Shown here: positions 33,203 to 36,570 of the stretch, in pieces
Numbering within the stretch: position 1 is the stretch's first letter
Layout: each line of letters begins with the position of its first letter
DNA from: Chitinophagaceae bacterium
GTDB taxonomy: Bacteria; Bacteroidota; Bacteroidia; Chitinophagales; Chitinophagaceae
Direction of reading: 5' to 3'
DNA: 36,570 nucleotides
Assembly (NCBI GenBank): GCA_947371755.1
Contig: CANBQT010000032.1
Coordinates: forward strand, 1 to 36,570
Notes under the pieces: model-generated
What the model saw: the letters and a program-made list of their open reading frames with translations, nothing else
Databases searched by the model: none
What the model was told of the DNA's origin: nothing
Position numbers and translations under genes: made by a program

Positions 33203-34306
33203 ATGAATAACAATTCAATGCCAAATCGTGTGTTATCTCTTGATTTTATGCGGGGATTGATTATGGTATTGTTAATGCTTGAAAGTGCTGGTTTATATCA
33301 GTTTCTAAATGCTTCTTTAGAAGCGAATCCCGCACAATTTATTACCCAACAATTCTTCCATCATCCATGGCATGGGGTTAAATTTTGGGATTTGATACAA
33401 CCAGGGTTCATGTTTATGGCTGGAACTGCAATGGTTTATTCTTTGCAACGACAACAGAATGAAGGTGTATCGTGGAAACAATCTTTTATTAAAGTATTGA
33501 AAAGATCCGGCTGGTTATTTTTCTGGGGTGTATTTGATTATGCAGTGAGACCAAAAGGACTTTCTTTTGAACTTTGGGATGTACTTACTCAATTATCCTT
33601 CACAACACTTGTTGCTTTTCTGATTTTTCGCTGGGATATGAAATGGCAATTTGTGTTTAGTATAGGGCTTTTGTTGTTGACAGAGATTCTATATCGTTAT
33701 ACTCATATCCCTGGGTTTGATCAAACCTTTACCGACCAACAGAATTTTGGTAACTATGTAGATCTATTATTGATGAATAAAATCAATAAGGGTGGCTGGG
33801 TTGCTATTAATTGCATTCCTACTGCAGCGCATACCATCTGGGGTGTTATGGCTGGAAAACTATTATTGTCAGAGTTGTCGTATCAGGTTAAAATAAAATG
33901 GTTATTGATTTTTGGGATCTCATTTTTAATAGTTGGATTTGGTATGGATAGCTCTATCACACCCATCATTAAGCGAATCGCTACAAGTTCATTTGTATTT
34001 GTTTCAGGAGGATATTGTTTGCTTTTTCTTGCTATAAGTTATTGGTGGATCGATATTAAAGGCCATAAGGACCACTTGATTCTTTTTACAGTGGTGGGGA
34101 TGAATTCGATTTTCATATACCTTTTTATTGAAATTGTGGCAGACCGCTGGTTCACTGAATATATACATGCATTTGGAAAAGGGTTGCTTCCTTACCTGGG
34201 TTGTTCTTCGAATTTAATCGGAATAATAAGTGCATTGGCAGTCTTTGTTTTAGAATGGAGGATCTGCCTGTTCCTTTATAAAAAGAAAATCTTTTTCAAG
34301 ATTTGA
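33203..34306 (+). CDS. HGSNAT/NagX-like (DUF5009-type) multi-pass membrane acyltransferase
   Basis: The 367-residue protein begins RVLSLDFMRGLIMVLLML, which carries the LDxxRG motif of the heparan-alpha-glucosaminide N-acetyltransferase/YeiB-like membrane family. About ten hydrophobic helices follow. Residues HHPWHGVKFWDLIQPGFMFM contain the conserved His pair and the D-LIQP-FMF motif of that family. Human HGSNAT moves an acetyl group across the membrane onto a glucosamine end; bacterial members may similarly modify sugars. The 9-nt gap to the GH13 gene suggests a shared sugar substrate (inference). It converges with the next gene with a 5-nt gap. Confidence 0.82.
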   Translation: MNNNSMPNRVLSLDFMRGLIMVLLMLESAGLYQFLNASLEANPAQFITQQFFHHPWHGVKFWDLIQPGFMFMAGTAMVYSLQRQQNEGVSWKQSFIKVLKRSGWLFFWGVFDYAVRPKGLSFELWDVLTQLSFTTLVAFLIFRWDMKWQFVFSIGLLLLTEILYRYTHIPGFDQTFTDQQNFGNYVDLLLMNKINKGGWVAINCIPTAAHTIWGVMAGKLLLSELSYQVKIKWLLIFGISFLIVGFGMDSSITPIIKRIATSSFVFVSGGYCLLFLAISYWWIDIKGHKDHLILFTVVGMNSIFIYLFIEIVADRWFTEYIHAFGKGLLPYLGCSSNLIGIISALAVFVLEWRICLFLYKKKIFFKI

Positions 34307-34311
34307 TCTGA

Positions 34312-34902
34312 TTACTTCAGAATACGAAAATTCAATGATACTTTTTTTTCTATCAAAAGCTTTCTCCAGTCTATAAAGAGAAGCATGCTAAGAATTAGTA
34401 TTCCCAGTGCGATTCCCGATAAACTTTTCCAGGTGAGAAATCCCCTTAAAAAACTGGCAGTATTATTTGCAACATAGTCACCCGTAAAAACCATCAATAA
34501 ATCACTTAGGAATTTTCCTATCAAGAATGTAGGTACAATATTGATAGCTTTTATTTTGGCGATACCTGCTGCTGAAAACAAAGTAGTAGTAGGTAAAGGT
34601 GTTAAAGTATATAACAAAACGAAAGCTTGTATTTTCCAGCCTTTTTCTTCTAATTTTTTTCCGATAAACTGTAGGTCTGCATTTTTTTCCATTTTTAGAT
34701 ATCTATCAGATAAATAAGGAATATATAAAAACAAAGTATACCTACCCAATACAGATCCTAATACTCCAAAGATTAAAACATACCAGATATTCAAATCGAA
34801 TTTCATTTGAAAAAAAACCATCACTGTCCATGCAGGCGGGCCAAAAAATGGCAAGAGGTCTACAAGAAAGGCGGCCGCAAAAACAGAAAGATAATACCAC
34901 AT
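34312..34902 (-). CDS. VTT/DedA-like membrane protein
   Basis: The 196-residue protein has about five hydrophobic segments. LPFFGPPAWTVMVFF near the start, the Gly-Arg in VLGRYTLFLY, and the internal re-entrant-looking LLYTLTPLPTTTLFSAAGIAK resemble VTT-domain (DedA/SNARE-associated) proteins, some of which flip lipids. The match is partial, and the usual E-x3-P motif is not clear. It shares a 25-nt gap with the serine hydrolase gene upstream on the same strand, so the two are probably co-transcribed. Its stop is 5 nt from the stop of the convergent acyltransferase gene. Confidence 0.65.
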   Translation of the reverse strand: MWYYLSVFAAAFLVDLLPFFGPPAWTVMVFFQMKFDLNIWYVLIFGVLGSVLGRYTLFLYIPYLSDRYLKMEKNADLQFIGKKLEEKGWKIQAFVLLYTLTPLPTTTLFSAAGIAKIKAINIVPTFLIGKFLSDLLMVFTGDYVANNTASFLRGFLTWKSLSGIALGILILSMLLFIDWRKLLIEKKVSLNFRILK

Positions 34903-34927
34903 ATCTATTGAAAGTTACTAAACATTC

Positions 34928-36220
34928 TTAATTATCTACTACTTTAATATCGGTTCTGTGGTCTGTGGGATTCCGGGTATCATATTTTATTTTAAATGCA
35001 GATAAGTTTGGCCTGAATTTCCGATTTCTGTTTAATTCATATTGATAAAATGATTCACCTACTCCTTTTAAAAAAGGCTGGCCAACTGTCTCGAATTCAT
35101 ATTTATCGTCGTTTAATATTCCATCTTCATTAACATAGATAGTTGCAGATAACATAAACTCTACCTTGTTATTAAAATCTATGATATATGAAACATCAGT
35201 TAGAAATCCATATGCCCAACCAACTTTATTAAATACACGAATACTAGATGGCATCGAATGTGTGCTGTCTAAGAAAAAGAATTTCACATAACTATCATAA
35301 AATATAGAATCGTTATATTTTGGATAAGTAGTTTCTGAAGGGTATTGTGAGAGGTACCTTAAAAGAAAATCCCGATCATTTTTTTCCAGATCAAATCTTT
35401 GTTTCTCTGGCACAGATAGTGGGAATAAAACCGATTGCAGAATCTGTTGAAATTCTTCTAAAGGGATATAGTTATGTTTTGTAAAATCAAAGGGTTCATT
35501 AATTAAGCTATCATTTTTATTGATATACCCTTTGCCGAGTAAGAATTTCTTACTGAAATCAAATGAACTGCTATTGTAAGCTCCTGCTTGTTCAAATAAG
35601 ACAGTTCCATCATCATTCAAAAATTTGATAGGATTAGTGTGCCTGTTTTGTTCTTCGTTGAATCCCATGAATTGCCTGGTAATTCTTAACTTATCAAATC
35701 CTTTTTGATGTAAGCGGGTATTAATGGCTTCCTGACCTATGAATTGGTACATTCTGTTATATGGATCATTTTCACTAATTAGAAATGCACGTTTAATGAA
35801 GTTTGCAATACTTGGATAACCTGATTCAGAAGTACTGTCTTTAATCAGTGGTCTTTGACCAATATAGTTACTATCGAACTGCATCCTGGTGAATTTATTT
35901 AATCCTGGTTGATTGAGCTGATGGAGTTTTTCTAAAGAAAGAAAAGCCAGAGGCATCTTCACCATTGATGCAGGGTTGTAATAACTTTCCGGATCATAGT
36001 TATAATAATAATTTTTAAAACTGGGTATGTTTTGCTTATTCCGATCGATCTGTGTATAGATGATCTGTAGACGATAATGTGCCGGGTCTTTTAATACTTT
36101 TTTAGAAACAGTAGATGTTGCTTGTTCTAAAATATGAATCAATAAGCTATCAGTTTTAGGCTGAGCAAAAGTACAGATAGCAAAAAACAGTACACCGAAA
36201 GGGAGGATTTTCTTTAGCAT
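34928..36220 (-). CDS. Exported serine hydrolase, class A beta-lactamase-like fold
   Basis: I choose ATG 36220 (MLKKILPFGVLFFAICTFAQ), a clean signal peptide. The ATG at 36244 overlaps a promoter-like TAAATTTTG. The 430-residue protein has the three active-site elements of the penicillin-recognising serine hydrolases: S85-x-x-K88 (PASMVKMP), S149-E-N151 (ISENDPYN) and K332-V-G334 (NKVGWAYG). It is longer than true class A beta-lactamases (about 290), with an insert of roughly 100 residues between the second and third motifs. The Glu of the omega loop was not located, so beta-lactam hydrolysis should not be assumed. A peptidoglycan- or peptide-directed role is possible. Confidence 0.87.
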   Translation of the reverse strand: MLKKILPFGVLFFAICTFAQPKTDSLLIHILEQATSTVSKKVLKDPAHYRLQIIYTQIDRNKQNIPSFKNYYYNYDPESYYNPASMVKMPLAFLSLEKLHQLNQPGLNKFTRMQFDSNYIGQRPLIKDSTSESGYPSIANFIKRAFLISENDPYNRMYQFIGQEAINTRLHQKGFDKLRITRQFMGFNEEQNRHTNPIKFLNDDGTVLFEQAGAYNSSSFDFSKKFLLGKGYINKNDSLINEPFDFTKHNYIPLEEFQQILQSVLFPLSVPEKQRFDLEKNDRDFLLRYLSQYPSETTYPKYNDSIFYDSYVKFFFLDSTHSMPSSIRVFNKVGWAYGFLTDVSYIIDFNNKVEFMLSATIYVNEDGILNDDKYEFETVGQPFLKGVGESFYQYELNRNRKFRPNLSAFKIKYDTRNPTDHRTDIKVVDN

Positions 36221-36286
36221 ATTGGAAGTTACAAAATTTAACATTCGAAGTTTATCGAAAGAACTTATTAGTTTTGATTAGAATAA

Positions 36287-36570
<284 letters not shown>

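Noticed and set aside
34928..36220. Calling the serine hydrolase a beta-lactamase resistance gene
   Set aside because: The SxxK, SEN and KVG motifs support the fold, but the protein is much longer than class A beta-lactamases and the omega-loop Glu was not found.

Overview
The window comes from a Bacteroidota chromosome, most likely a member of the Chitinophagaceae or a near relative. The reasons are an AT-rich base composition, promoter-like TAnnTTTG boxes, a short NuoG without the molybdopterin-type domain, a TonB of the 'NKSYGAYDLR' type with an ExbB-ExbD-ExbD set, and a dense population of exported Bacteroidota families (DUF5117-type metalloprotease, tricorn-like S41 protease, DUF2911). 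No insertion sequence, phage gene, tRNA, rRNA or CRISPR array was seen. The family placement is inference; the phylum is well supported.

Positions 1-8418 hold the 3' part of a complex I operon in canonical order (nuoG partial, H, I, J, K, L, M, N), all on the plus strand. Positions 8505-13132 hold an orphan MacB/FtsX-type ABC permease (+), then a small exported CarboxypepD_reg-like protein and a large metzincin-type zinc protease (both -).

Positions 13472-17510 form an energy-transduction block: exbB, two different exbD genes, tonB, a strong terminator, and a second diverged tonB. It is followed by a 200-bp minisatellite and a GC-rich palindromic element, then mnmE (tRNA modification GTPase) at 17859-19241.

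Positions 19300-24888 look like a light or photo-oxidative-stress locus. On the minus strand run two unlisted micro-proteins (58 and 35 aa), a divergent cryptochrome/photolyase, and a second photolyase of the FeS-BCP/PhrB lineage that has lost all the iron-sulfur cysteines. On the plus strand, divergent from these, run a lipocalin, a DUF6629-type membrane protein and a SOUL heme-binding protein. A 388-bp intergenic region separates the two arms. This is the part most worth a second look.

Positions 24971-36570 carry general envelope and carbohydrate functions: a cytoplasmic DUF2911 protein, a tricorn-like protease, an M48 lipoprotein protease, an exported esterase, an exported GH13 alpha-glucosidase with a 9-nt-spaced HGSNAT/NagX-like membrane acyltransferase, a VTT/DedA-like membrane protein, an exported SxxK serine hydrolase, and the 5' end of an old-yellow-enzyme gene cut by the window edge.
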